Assembly: GCF_035944375.1 (NCBI RefSeq)
Contig: NZ_DASZBE010000037.1
Reading direction: 5' to 3' (one strand)
Length of the DNA: 64,000 nucleotides
From: Allobosea sp035944375
GTDB lineage: Bacteria; Pseudomonadota; Alphaproteobacteria; Rhizobiales; Beijerinckiaceae
Every line of letters begins with the position of its first letter. Within the stretch, counting starts at the first letter, position 1. The notes under the pieces were generated by a model. That model saw only the letters and a list, made by a program, of their open reading frames with translations. It made no database searches and was not told where the DNA came from. A program made the position numbers and the translations under genes. Below, piece after piece: positions 50,047 through 59,003 of the stretch.

Positions 50047-52959
50047 TCAGGAGGTCTTGCCGGGGCCGGCTTCGGGGGCAGGGCCCTCGCCGCCGGTCGT
50101 AGGCTCGCTCTTGGCATCGCCGCCGCCCTTCGGCCTGGCCGGCTGCGCATCCTTGGCGACGCGCTGCATGTCGGACGCTTCGCGCATCAGCCCGCCCATC
50201 TTGGCGAGATTGCCGCCCTCGATGCCGATCTCCTTCAGCACCTGGTCGATCATCGGCGCCTGGACGCGGTAGCGCAGCGCCGACTCGATGACCTCGTCGG
50301 TCGGGGAGCGCGCCGCGCCACCCGAGCCGCCCGAGCCGCCGCCACCGGCGAGACCGTCGACATGCAGGATGCGGATGCCCTCGATCTTCTCCATTGGCTT
50401 GACGCTCTCGCGCACGATGCCCTCGATCTTGTCGAGCAGGCGGCGCCGGAACAGCCCGTAGCGAGCGCCGTCGCTGAGCACGTTCTCGGCCTCGTAGAGC
50501 AGCTTCTGGGCCTCGGCCTCGACGGTCCGGCGGACCTTGTCGGCGGCGGCGGCGATGTTGGATTCCTCCGCCGCCTTCTCGGCGAGCAGCACCTCGACGG
50601 TCTTGCGCCGTTTCGCACCTTCGCTCTCGCGGATCGTCTTGACCTGTTCCTCGGCCTCGACCGCCTTGGCGCGGGCGCTCTCGGCATTGGCCTGGGCGGC
50701 GGATTCCTCGAGCGACTTGGTGTAGAGCGCGATCGCCTTGTCCATGGCGGCCGCCTCGACATCGCGCTCCCTCGCGATCTCCAGCTTGCGCAGCTCGCGC
50801 TGGCGCCCGACCCGGGCCTCGTCGAGCCCGCGATCCGACGAGATGCGGGCGCGCTCGACCTCCTCGTTCGAGGCGATCTGCGCCTCCTGCAGCGCCTGAG
50901 TCCGGGCGATCTCGAGCTGCTCCAGCGCGCGCCGGCGCTCGATCCGGGCGGCCTCCAGCGCCTGTTCGCGGACGATGTCGACGGATTCGACCTGCTGCTT
51001 GGCGGCGATCTCGGCCTGGCGCAGCGCGCTGTCGGCGTCGGTGCGCTCGACCCTCTTGGCGGCGAGCACGATGGCGCGGTCCTCTTCGGCGACCTCGACC
51101 GCCTTCTTCTGGGCGATCTGCAGCATCTCGCGGGACTTCGCCGCGTCGATGCGCTCTTCGTCCAGACCGAGTTCCGTGGCGATGCGCCGGCGCTCGACGG
51201 TGTCGCGGCGCTTCAGCTCGGCGGTGTCGAGATCGGCGTTGCGGCGGATCTCCAGCTCCTTCGTGGCGAGTTCCGCCGCGATCCGTTCGGCAGCGACGAC
51301 CTTCTCCTGGGCGATGCGCGCGGCTTCCGTCGCCTCGCGCGCGGCGATCTCGGCGGTGTCGATCGCCTGGTTGCGGGCGATCTCGAGATTGCGGACCTCC
51401 TCGTCGCGGCGGATGCGCTCGCTGGCGACGGTCCGCTCCTGGCTGATTCGCGCCTTCTCGACGCTCTCGCGCGCCGCGATCTCGGCGGCCTCGATCGTCT
51501 CGGTCTGCTCGATCTCGAGCAGGCGCTTGCGCTGCTCCAGCGCGATGCGCTCGGCCGTCAGCACGTTCTCCTGCGCGATGCGGGCCTTCTCCACCGCCTC
51601 GCGGGCTGCGATCTCGGCCTCGTCGAGGGCGCGGTTGCGGGCGATGCCGAGCGCGCGGACGCGCTCCTCCTGGCCGATGCGGGCGGTATCGACCGCCTCG
51701 CGCGCCGCGATGTCCTCCTGGTCGAGCACTCGGGTGCGCTCGATCTCGCGGTTGCGGATCTCCTGCTCGCGGATGATGCGCTCGGCACTGATCGCGGTTT
51801 CCTGCAGGATGCGCGCCTTCTCGGTCGCCTCCCGTGCCGCGATCTCGGCGGCTTCCAGCGTCTGCGCGCGCTCGATTTCCTTCTGGCGGATGTCGCGCTC
51901 GGAGGCGATGCGGGCCGCGCTGATCGCCTGCTCATTGGCGATGCGGGCCTTCTCGATCAGCTCGCGCGAGCTGATCTCGGCCTCCTCGACGGCCTGCGTG
52001 CGCGCGATCTCCTGCTGGCGGATGTCGCGCTCGGAGGCGATGCGCGCCTCGCTGATCGCGCGCTCGTTGGAGATGCGCGACTTCTCGATCTCCTCGCGCG
52101 AGAGGATCTGCGCCTGCTCGGCTTCCGTGTCGCGGGCCGCGCGCTCGCGGGCGATCTCGGCCCGCTGCACGGCGCGCTTGATCTCGATCTCGCGCTGCTG
52201 TTCGAGGCGCGCTGCCTCGCTGTCGCGCTCGATGTCGAGCGCCTGGCGCTCCGCCTCCAGGTTGCGGGTGCGGATGCGGATCATCGAGTCCTGCTCGATG
52301 TCGTTGCGCAGCTTCCGCTTGTCCTCGATTTCCTCGATGATCCGCGTCAGGCCGGCGGCGTCGAAGCGGTTGGAGGGGTTGAAATACTGCAGGTCGGTCT
52401 GGTCGAGGTCGGTGAGCGCGACCGATTCCAGCAGCAGGCCGTTCTGGTCGAGCGCCTCGGCCGCGGCCTCCTTGACGCGCTGGACATACATCCCGCGCTG
52501 CTCGTGCATCTCCTCCATCGTCATCTCGGAGGCGACGGTGCGCAGCGCCGAGATGAACTTGCCCGACAGCAGGGCGTGGAGCTGGTCGGGCTGGAGCGTG
52601 CGGCGGCCCAGCGTTGCGGCGGCGATCGAGACCGAATCCCGCTCGGGCTTCACCCGGACATAGAACTCTGCGTCGATGTCGACGCGCATCCGGTCGCGGG
52701 TGATCAGCGCGTCGTTGCTGGCGCGCGTCACGGCGAGCTGCAGCACGTTCATGTTGACGGGCGTGACGTCGTGGATGATCGGCAGCACGAACGCGCCGCC
52801 ATTGATCACCACCCGCTCGCCGAACAGGCCGGTGCGGACGAAGGAGACCTCCTTCGACGAGCGCCGATACAGCCAGTTCACCAGATAGACGATGATGGCG
52901 ATGACGATCACCGCCACGATCAGCCAGAGGATCAGCGATCCGATCAGCTGTCCCGTCAT
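50047..52959 (-). CDS. Giant flotillin-like SPFH protein with 27 hendecad repeats
   Basis: A 970-residue membrane scaffold. A single N-terminal transmembrane helix (about 7-28) is followed by an SPFH/PHB domain (about 35-205). An enormous charged coiled coil runs from ~210 to ~840, and a Gly/Pro-rich tail with GGGGSGGSGG follows. Typical bacterial flotillins are 450-650 residues; the excess comes from an internal hendecad array (residues 284-580). Flotillins cluster membrane proteins into microdomains. Its place between importer genes and hydroxylase genes in one leftward run suggests it scaffolds this system at the membrane; that is inference. Confidence 0.9.
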   Translation of the reverse strand: MTGQLIGSLILWLIVAVIVIAIIVYLVNWLYRRSSKEVSFVRTGLFGERVVINGGAFVLPIIHDVTPVNMNVLQLAVTRASNDALITRDRMRVDIDAEFYVRVKPERDSVSIAAATLGRRTLQPDQLHALLSGKFISALRTVASEMTMEEMHEQRGMYVQRVKEAAAEALDQNGLLLESVALTDLDQTDLQYFNPSNRFDAAGLTRIIEEIEDKRKLRNDIEQDSMIRIRTRNLEAERQALDIERDSEAARLEQQREIEIKRAVQRAEIARERAARDTEAEQAQILSREEIEKSRISNERAISEARIASERDIRQQEIARTQAVEEAEISSRELIEKARIANEQAISAARIASERDIRQKEIERAQTLEAAEIAAREATEKARILQETAISAERIIREQEIRNREIERTRVLDQEDIAAREAVDTARIGQEERVRALGIARNRALDEAEIAAREAVEKARIAQENVLTAERIALEQRKRLLEIEQTETIEAAEIAARESVEKARISQERTVASERIRRDEEVRNLEIARNQAIDTAEIAAREATEAARIAQEKVVAAERIAAELATKELEIRRNADLDTAELKRRDTVERRRIATELGLDEERIDAAKSREMLQIAQKKAVEVAEEDRAIVLAAKRVERTDADSALRQAEIAAKQQVESVDIVREQALEAARIERRRALEQLEIARTQALQEAQIASNEEVERARISSDRGLDEARVGRQRELRKLEIARERDVEAAAMDKAIALYTKSLEESAAQANAESARAKAVEAEEQVKTIRESEGAKRRKTVEVLLAEKAAEESNIAAAADKVRRTVEAEAQKLLYEAENVLSDGARYGLFRRRLLDKIEGIVRESVKPMEKIEGIRILHVDGLAGGGGSGGSGGAARSPTDEVIESALRYRVQAPMIDQVLKEIGIEGGNLAKMGGLMREASDMQRVAKDAQPARPKGGGDAKSEPTTGGEGPAPEAGPGKTS
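51220..52110 (-). repeat. In-gene array of 11-residue (33-bp) coiled-coil repeats in the flotillin
   Basis: Residues 284-580 are exactly 297 residues, 27 hendecads. They group into six units of 44 residues and one of 33, each beginning with a variant of EIAARE. Most hendecads begin [E/R]-I-A, giving a hydrophobic stripe every 11 residues, which favours a right-handed or nearly straight coiled coil. It is a coding repeat, not a CRISPR. Confidence 0.85.
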
Positions 52960-52987
52960 GTCCTCATCCTCCCACCCGTGGCCCGGG

Positions 52988-53863
52988 TCACTTCGCCTTG
53001 CCAGCCTTCCCGGCGGGCTTTTTGTTCGTGAGATCGCGCCCGATGCGCTTGAAGGCGCGCGTCTGGTCGCGGATCGCGACCTCGACCGGCAGCCGCTCCA
53101 TCGAGGAGGCGCCGTAGAAGCCGTGGCAGTGCTTGGTGTTCTTCATGATGAAGTCGGCATCCGCCGGCTCGGCGACCGGGCCGCCATGCACGAGGATGAG
53201 CGCGTCCTTCTTCACCGCGAGGGCAGCGGCAGCCCAGGCGTCGACCAGCGCCGGGCAGTCGGCGAGCTTGAGCGCCGTCTCGGCGCCGATCGCCCCGCCG
53301 GTCGTCAGCCCGAGATGGCAGACGATGATGTCGGCGCCGGCTTTCGCCATGGCGCGCGCATCGGCCTCGCAGAAGACGTAAGGCGTCGTCAGCAGGCCCT
53401 TGGCATTAGCGAGACGGATCATCTCGACCTCGAGGCCGTAGCCCATGCCGGTCTCTTCGAGGTTCTTGCGGAAGACGCCGTCGATCAGCCCGACGGTCGG
53501 GAAGTTCTGCACCCCGGCGAAGCCGATCCGCGCGACCTCGTCGAGGAAGACGTCCATCCGCCGGAACGGATCGGTGCCGCAGACGCCGGCGATCACGGGG
53601 GTGGTCTTCACCACGGGCAGCACCTCGGCCGCCATCTCCATGACGATGGCATTGGCGTCGCCATAGGGCATCATGCCTGACAGCGAGCCGCGGCCGGCCA
53701 TGCGGTAGCGACCGGAATTGTAGATGACGATGAGGTCGATCCCGCCGGCCTCCTCGCATTTGGCCGACAGCCCGGTGCCGGCGCCGCCGCCGACGATCGG
53801 CTCGCCGGCCTTCACCATCGCCCGGAAGCGCTTCAGCAGGCTCTTCTTGTCGAAGCTCGCCAT
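52988..53863 (-). CDS. TIM-barrel protein of the phosphoenolpyruvate-hydrolase-like family (Tm-1 C-terminal type)
   Basis: A 291-residue barrel (GGGAGTGLSAKCEEAGGIDL, NSGRYRMAGRGSL, CGTDPFRRMD, ICHLGLTTGG-like strand ends). The family is annotated PEP hydrolase-like, but its activity is poorly defined. In plants the same domain forms the C-terminal half of the tomato antiviral protein Tm-1. Here it starts at the stop of the gene encoding the N-terminal Tm-1-like half (TGATG overlap), so the two proteins almost certainly act together. Confidence 0.88.
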   Translation of the reverse strand: MASFDKKSLLKRFRAMVKAGEPIVGGGAGTGLSAKCEEAGGIDLIVIYNSGRYRMAGRGSLSGMMPYGDANAIVMEMAAEVLPVVKTTPVIAGVCGTDPFRRMDVFLDEVARIGFAGVQNFPTVGLIDGVFRKNLEETGMGYGLEVEMIRLANAKGLLTTPYVFCEADARAMAKAGADIIVCHLGLTTGGAIGAETALKLADCPALVDAWAAAALAVKKDALILVHGGPVAEPADADFIMKNTKHCHGFYGASSMERLPVEVAIRDQTRAFKRIGRDLTNKKPAGKAGKAK

Positions 53864-56112
53864 CAGGCCCCTCCTGCCTTCGCCCGCTCGCGCCGGCGCC
53901 CCGCATGCAGCGCGCGGAACTGCTGCACGAGGGCGGCGGCGAAGGCCGGGTCGTTGATGTGATGCGGGCAGCGGATCAGCTGCCGCGTCGGCGTCTGCCG
54001 CACGGTCTGCTCCAGCGCCTGGAACAGAGCGGCGTCGGCGGCGGGATCGTGGAAAGGCTGGCCGGGCGCATCGAGCGCCGAGACGCCGCGCTCGGGCAGG
54101 AGGAAGCGCACCGGCCCCTCCATCAGGTTCAGCCGCTCGCCGATCCAGCGCCCCATCCGGGCGTTCTCCTCGGCGGTCGTGCGCATCAGCGTGATCTGGG
54201 GGTTGTGCGGATAGAGATTGCGGCCCCGGTAGCGCTCTGGAACCGTCTCGGGGGCGAAGAAATTGACCATGTCGAGCGCGCCGACCGAGCCGACATAGGG
54301 AATGCGCGTGCGGATGATCGCCCCGAAGCGGTCTTCCGTCGCCGGCAGGAAGCCGCCCATCATCATGTCGCAGATTTCGGTGGTGGAGACGTCGATGACG
54401 GCCCCGACCAGCCCGGACTCGACCAGCTTCTCCAGCGCCCGCCCGCCCGTGCCGGTGGCGTGGAAGACGAGCGGCTCCCAGTCGGCCTCCAGCAGCCGCG
54501 AGACCTGCTGCACGCAAGGCGTGGTGACACCAAACATGGTGAGGCCGACGAGCGGCTTCTCGGGCTCGGCGCGCCGCGTCGTCGCCGGTCTGGTCAGCTC
54601 GGCGAGCCGCGCCTTGGCCATGGCGGCCATCGCCCGTGCGCCGTTTCCGAGCACGAGCCGCGAGACCCGGTTGATCCCCTGCACATCGGTGACGGCATGC
54701 ATCATGGTGATGTCGGCGGCGCCGACATAAGCCGCGACATCGCCCGACGCCATGGTCGAGATCATCAGCTTCGGCAGCCCGATCGGCAGGGCCTGCATGG
54801 CGGGCGTCACCATGGCGGTCGCCCCCGAGCCGCCGGCCGAGATCACGCCGAGAACGCCCTGCTGGCGCGGCAGCCAGGCCTTGAACGCCTCCGTCATCGC
54901 CGCCACGGCCGCGCCGCGGTCGCCCGACGCGATGCCGGCAGAACCGCGCGGATGGGCGAGCGCGATCTCCTGCGGGGTGACGTCGCCCCCGGCACTGCGG
55001 CCCGAGGTCGAGATGTCGACGAGCCGCGCCCGCATCCCGTCCGCCTGGACGAGATCGCGGATGAAGCGCAGTTCGTCGCCCTTGGTGTCGAGCGTGCCGA
55101 CGACGACGACATGCGGCTCGCCGCTGCCCGAGGGCGCATGGCGCCGGCCGTCCGCGACCCGGGCACCGTCGCGCGTCGCCAGCGTCGGGCGCGAGATCGT
55201 TCGCGCCTGCGCCTCGATCCGCGCCGCCGGGACGGGCTGCGACCAGCGCGTCGGGATGACCGGATTGGCGTTGTAGACCCGCATCGGGCCGCTCGGCGGG
55301 GCAGGGGCGCGGGCCGTCCCGCTCTCCGATGTCTCCGCCGGTTCGGGCGCGCCGTCGGTTTCGTCGTGGCTGTGCCGGCCGACGCCGAGCAGGCGCTGCT
55401 GCAGGTCGCGGTCGCCGGCCAGCGTCACTGATGCGATGATCCGGTTGATCCGGCCATTGACCATGATGGCGACCGGGTCCGACATCTCGGTGGCGACGCC
55501 GATGTTCTGCTCGATGACGAGGATCGCGACGTCGCCCTGCTCGGCGAGGCGCACCAGCATCTCCTCGACATGGGCGACGATGACGGGCGCGAGACCCTCC
55601 GTCGGCTCGTCCATGATCAGCAGGCGCGGATTCATCAGCAGGGCCCGGCTGATCGCCAGCATCTGCTGCTCGCCGCCCGAGAGCTGCGCGCCGCCATTGT
55701 TGCGACGCTCCGCCAGCCGCGGGAAGGCCTCGTAGATCCGCTCGGGCGTCCAGGCGCCGCGTTTGCCGCGCTGCATCAGGCGCAGATGCTCGTCGACCGT
55801 GAGCGAGCGCCAGAGCCGGCGCCCCTGCGGCACATAGCCGATGCCGAGCCGCGCGATCTCGGCCGGGCTACGCCCCGCGATCTCCTCGCCGAAGAAGCGG
55901 ATCGAGCCCGAGCTGACCGGCACCAGCCCCATGATCGCCTTGCACATGGTCGTCTTGCCCATGCCGTTGCGGCCGACCACGGAGAGCACGCCGCTCTGGA
56001 GGGTGAGGTCGACGCCCTGCAGCGCATGGGAGCGCCCGTAGAACACGTTGAGGCCGGCGATCTGCAGGATCGGCACGCCGACGCCGGGCGGGGCCTTGAG
56101 GCGCTCAGCCAT
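53863..56112 (-). CDS. LivF-type ABC ATPase fused to a Tm-1-like (UPF0261) domain
   Basis: A 749-residue fusion. Residues 1-245 are a LivF ATPase with Walker A GRNGMGKTT (47-55), signature LSGGEQQ (144-150) and Walker B LLIMDEP (164-170). A Pro/Ala/Ser-rich linker spans ~246-333. Residues 334-749 form a Tm-1-like ATP-binding domain opening HVVVVGTLDTKGDELRFIRD. The two domains normally belong to unrelated proteins. The gene overlaps livG by eight bases upstream and the TIM-barrel gene by one base downstream. The fusion ties a putative nucleotide-binding enzyme physically to the importer. Confidence 0.9.
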   Translation of the reverse strand: MAERLKAPPGVGVPILQIAGLNVFYGRSHALQGVDLTLQSGVLSVVGRNGMGKTTMCKAIMGLVPVSSGSIRFFGEEIAGRSPAEIARLGIGYVPQGRRLWRSLTVDEHLRLMQRGKRGAWTPERIYEAFPRLAERRNNGGAQLSGGEQQMLAISRALLMNPRLLIMDEPTEGLAPVIVAHVEEMLVRLAEQGDVAILVIEQNIGVATEMSDPVAIMVNGRINRIIASVTLAGDRDLQQRLLGVGRHSHDETDGAPEPAETSESGTARAPAPPSGPMRVYNANPVIPTRWSQPVPAARIEAQARTISRPTLATRDGARVADGRRHAPSGSGEPHVVVVGTLDTKGDELRFIRDLVQADGMRARLVDISTSGRSAGGDVTPQEIALAHPRGSAGIASGDRGAAVAAMTEAFKAWLPRQQGVLGVISAGGSGATAMVTPAMQALPIGLPKLMISTMASGDVAAYVGAADITMMHAVTDVQGINRVSRLVLGNGARAMAAMAKARLAELTRPATTRRAEPEKPLVGLTMFGVTTPCVQQVSRLLEADWEPLVFHATGTGGRALEKLVESGLVGAVIDVSTTEICDMMMGGFLPATEDRFGAIIRTRIPYVGSVGALDMVNFFAPETVPERYRGRNLYPHNPQITLMRTTAEENARMGRWIGERLNLMEGPVRFLLPERGVSALDAPGQPFHDPAADAALFQALEQTVRQTPTRQLIRCPHHINDPAFAAALVQQFRALHAGRRRERAKAGGA

Positions 56113-56908
56113 GCGCGCCTCCCACATGACCGCCGCCGAGATAGAGTTCCTGGACCTCGGGGTCGCTTTCGATTTCCGCAGGCGCACCTTCCTTGAAGAT
56201 GCGGCCGTTGTGCATCATCGTCACGCTCTCGACGACGCGCAGCGCCACATCCATGTCGTGCTCGATGATGATGTAGCCGATATGGCTCGGCAGCGAGGTC
56301 AGGATGTGGACGAGGTCGCGCCGCTCGGTCGGCGAGAGCCCCGCCGCCGGCTCGTCGAACAGGATGAAGCGCGGCGCCCCCGACAGGGCGAGTGCGATCT
56401 CGAGCTGGCGCTGCTGGCCATAGGCGAGCTCGCCGACCAGCCTGTCCTTGACGGCCGAGAGATGCACCGCCTCGACCAGCGTCTCGGCCGCATGGACCAG
56501 CGCATCGTCCCGGCGCGGGCGCAGCAGCGAGAAGCGGTTCCGCGAGACGCCCCGGCAGGCGAGATAGACGTTGTCGAGCACCGAAAGTCCGGTGAACAGC
56601 GACGAGATCTGGTAGGTCCGGCGCAGGCCCCGCCGGATGCGCTCCTGCGGCGGAAAGGCGGTGACGTCCTCGCCGAAGAAGCGGATCACGCCCGAGCTCG
56701 GCGCGAAATCGCCGGTGACGCAGTTGAACAGCGTCGTCTTGCCGGCTCCGTTCGAGCCGAGCACGGCGCGCCGCTCGCCGGGCTTCACCGAGAGCGTGAT
56801 GTCGGTGAGCGCCGCCAGCGCGCCGAACAGCCGCGAGACCCCGCGCAGTTCCAGCGCATTGGCGGAGCCCGCCGCCGTCAGCCGCTCGCGGGAGACGACG
56901 GCGCTCAT
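56105..56908 (-). CDS. livG: ABC ATPase LivG (branched-chain-amino-acid/HAAT type)
   Basis: A 267-residue ATPase with Walker A GSNGAGKTT, the LivG-typical TYQISSLFTGLSVLDNV, signature AYGQQRQLEIALAL, Walker B FILFDEPAAGLSP and H-loop IEHDMD. It partners the LivF domain of the next gene. It overlaps livM by four bases. HAAT importers take amino acids, but also amides, urea and aromatic acids, so the symbol denotes family and not substrate. Confidence 0.92.
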   Translation of the reverse strand: MSAVVSRERLTAAGSANALELRGVSRLFGALAALTDITLSVKPGERRAVLGSNGAGKTTLFNCVTGDFAPSSGVIRFFGEDVTAFPPQERIRRGLRRTYQISSLFTGLSVLDNVYLACRGVSRNRFSLLRPRRDDALVHAAETLVEAVHLSAVKDRLVGELAYGQQRQLEIALALSGAPRFILFDEPAAGLSPTERRDLVHILTSLPSHIGYIIIEHDMDVALRVVESVTMMHNGRIFKEGAPAEIESDPEVQELYLGGGHVGGAHG

Positions 56909-57990
56909 GGCGCGCCTCCGCCTGTGCCCATCTGGCTGTCGCGTGCCTCGCGGCCGCGGCGATAGCGCTCGCGCAGCCGCTGGAAGATGCCGATCAGCCC
57001 GTCGGGCGAGAACAGCACGATGACGAGAAAGCCGAGCCCGATCAGCAGCTGGTAGCGCCGCCCGTCGAGGCCGACACCCTCGAGCACGTCGAGCGCGAAG
57101 GTGCGCAGCAGCACATAGACCAGCGCGCCGATGAAGGGGCCGATCGGGCGGCTCAGGCCCCCGACCACCGCGATGATCAGCATGTCGACGACGGGCCCGA
57201 CCCCGGCCGTGCCGGGCGAGATCTGGCGCTGGTACCAGACCAGCAGCACGCCTGCCGAGGCGGCGATCAGCGAAGCGAAGGTATAGGCGGCGATGCGGTG
57301 CGCGACGACGTCGAAGCCGAGCGCCGCCATGCGGCGGGGGTTGTCGCGCGTGCCCTGCAAGGCGAGCCCGAAGGGGGCACGCGAGACATAGATCACCGCG
57401 CCATAGGCCAGCGCCGCACAGGCCAGTGTCAGGTAGTAGAAGGGCAGGCTCTGCCCCCAGTCGATGCCCAGGAAGACCGGCGGCAGGATGCCGTTGAAGC
57501 CGCTGAAACCGTTGAAGATCGTGTAGTTCTGCAGCGTCAGGTAGTAGAAGGCCGAGGCGATCGCGAGCGTGATCATGATCGTGTAGATGCCCTCGGTGCG
57601 CACCGAGAGTGCCCCGCTCAGCGTGCCGAACAGCGTCGCGACCAGGATCGCGACCGGCACCGCCGTCCACCATGGCCAGTTCAGGCTGATCTGGGTGATG
57701 GCGCTGCCGCCGAGGATCGCCACGAGGTAACCGGCAAAGCCCGCCACCGTCATCTGGATCAGGCTGACGATGCCGCCATAGCCGGCCAGGAACATCAGGC
57801 TGAGCGCGATCAGGCCCAGGATCATCGCATAGGCGATGATCTGGACGAGCCAGAACGGGCTGGCGATGGCGGGCATGACCAGCAGCAGGGCGGCTACGAC
57901 CCAGAAGGCCGTGCCCCGGCGCGCGACCCAGTCCCCGAAGCCCTCCTGGGGGCGGGCGCGCTGCTGCAGATCGAGGTCGGCGATGGCCAT
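56905..57990 (-). CDS. livM: ABC permease LivM (HAAT type)
   Basis: A 361-residue permease of about ten helices. It carries the LivM hallmarks LSLMFLAGYGGIVSLIQM and the cytoplasmic loop LQGTRDNPRRMAALGFDV that docks the ATPases. The ATG at 57990 lies 2 bp after the livH stop. It forms the channel with LivH. Confidence 0.93.
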   Translation of the reverse strand: MAIADLDLQQRARPQEGFGDWVARRGTAFWVVAALLLVMPAIASPFWLVQIIAYAMILGLIALSLMFLAGYGGIVSLIQMTVAGFAGYLVAILGGSAITQISLNWPWWTAVPVAILVATLFGTLSGALSVRTEGIYTIMITLAIASAFYYLTLQNYTIFNGFSGFNGILPPVFLGIDWGQSLPFYYLTLACAALAYGAVIYVSRAPFGLALQGTRDNPRRMAALGFDVVAHRIAAYTFASLIAASAGVLLVWYQRQISPGTAGVGPVVDMLIIAVVGGLSRPIGPFIGALVYVLLRTFALDVLEGVGLDGRRYQLLIGLGFLVIVLFSPDGLIGIFQRLRERYRRGREARDSQMGTGGGAP

Positions 57991-57992
57991 CG

Positions 57993-59003
57993 TCAGCGCC
58001 TCGCCGCCAGGCCTTCGGGCCTGATCGCCAGCACCGCGACCATGATCAGGAAGGTCAGCATCACCGCATAGGTCGGCATGTAGACCGAGCCGAACTGCTC
58101 GGCGAGGCCGACGATCAGCGCCCCGACCGCCGCCCCGGGGATCGAGCCCATGCCGCCGACGATGACGACGACGAGCGAGGACAGCAGGATGCGCGTATCC
58201 TCGCCCGGCTGCAGCGACTGGAAGGTGCCGCCGACGACGCCGGCGAGGCCGGCGAGCCCGGCCCCGAAGGCGAAGACCATGACGAAGACGAGTTGCACGC
58301 GCACGCCGGTCGCCGACAGCATGTCGCGGTCGTCCACCCCGGCGCGCACCAGCATGCCGACCCGCGTGCGGTTGAGCGCCAGCCACATCAGCACGCCGAC
58401 GACGATCGCCCCGATCAGGATGGCGATGCGCACCAGCGGATAGGTCATCATCACCGCCTCGCCATTGCTGCGCAGCGCGACCGCCAAGGGCAGCGTCACC
58501 GGCCCGGAGAGCCAGTCCGGCGCCGTGACCTGGAAGGTGTCGCCGCCATAGCTCCACAACAGCAGGTCGGCGAAGATGATCGAGAGCCCGATGGTGACGA
58601 GCGTCTGGCGGAGGTCCTGGCCCTCCATCCAGCGAAACAGCAGCACCTGCATGAGGATGCCGACGATCGCGACGACGAGGAACGCCACGAGCAGGGCAAC
58701 AAGCCAGGAGCCCGACCATTCGCCGACGCTGTAGCCGACATAACCGCCGAACAGATACAGCGAGCCATGGGCGAGGTTGACGTTGCGCATCAGCCCGAAG
58801 ATCAGCGTGAACCCGCTGGCGACCAGGAAATACAGCGCCCCCAGCGTGATGCCGTTGAACAGCGCGCTCAGGAAGACGCGCTTGCGCCCGAACATCGCCT
58901 CCATCCCCGGCGTCCAGATCGAAAAGACGAGCCAGGCCAGCACGGCCAGCGCCAGCAGGATGATCAGCGACCAGATCGGGCGGCGGGCGACGAAATCAGA
59001 CAT
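57993..59003 (-). CDS. livH: ABC permease LivH (HAAT type)
   Basis: A 336-residue permease with about eight helices. NGITLGALYFLVASGFTLIF and the loop ALNRTRVGMLVRAGVDDRD are typical of LivH. It overlaps the preceding AraC-type gene by eight bases, so importer and regulator are made from one message. Confidence 0.93.
   Translation of the reverse strand: MSDFVARRPIWSLIILLALAVLAWLVFSIWTPGMEAMFGRKRVFLSALFNGITLGALYFLVASGFTLIFGLMRNVNLAHGSLYLFGGYVGYSVGEWSGSWLVALLVAFLVVAIVGILMQVLLFRWMEGQDLRQTLVTIGLSIIFADLLLWSYGGDTFQVTAPDWLSGPVTLPLAVALRSNGEAVMMTYPLVRIAILIGAIVVGVLMWLALNRTRVGMLVRAGVDDRDMLSATGVRVQLVFVMVFAFGAGLAGLAGVVGGTFQSLQPGEDTRILLSSLVVVIVGGMGSIPGAAVGALIVGLAEQFGSVYMPTYAVMLTFLIMVAVLAIRPEGLAARR

Noticed and set aside
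51220..52110. Regular ~33-bp spaced repeats that could suggest a CRISPR array
   Set aside because: Repeats are in frame, degenerate and encode a continuous coiled coil; there are no unique spacers and no cas genes. I saw no CRISPR anywhere in the window.
48826..53031. A very long open frame on the plus strand opposite the FAD, SRPBCC and flotillin genes
   Set aside because: It is a high-GC shadow of the minus-strand genes: low-complexity Arg/Asp/Leu-rich peptide, no ribosome-binding site and no family motif. The same holds for the long plus-strand frame at 39314-41248 and others opposite the amidases.
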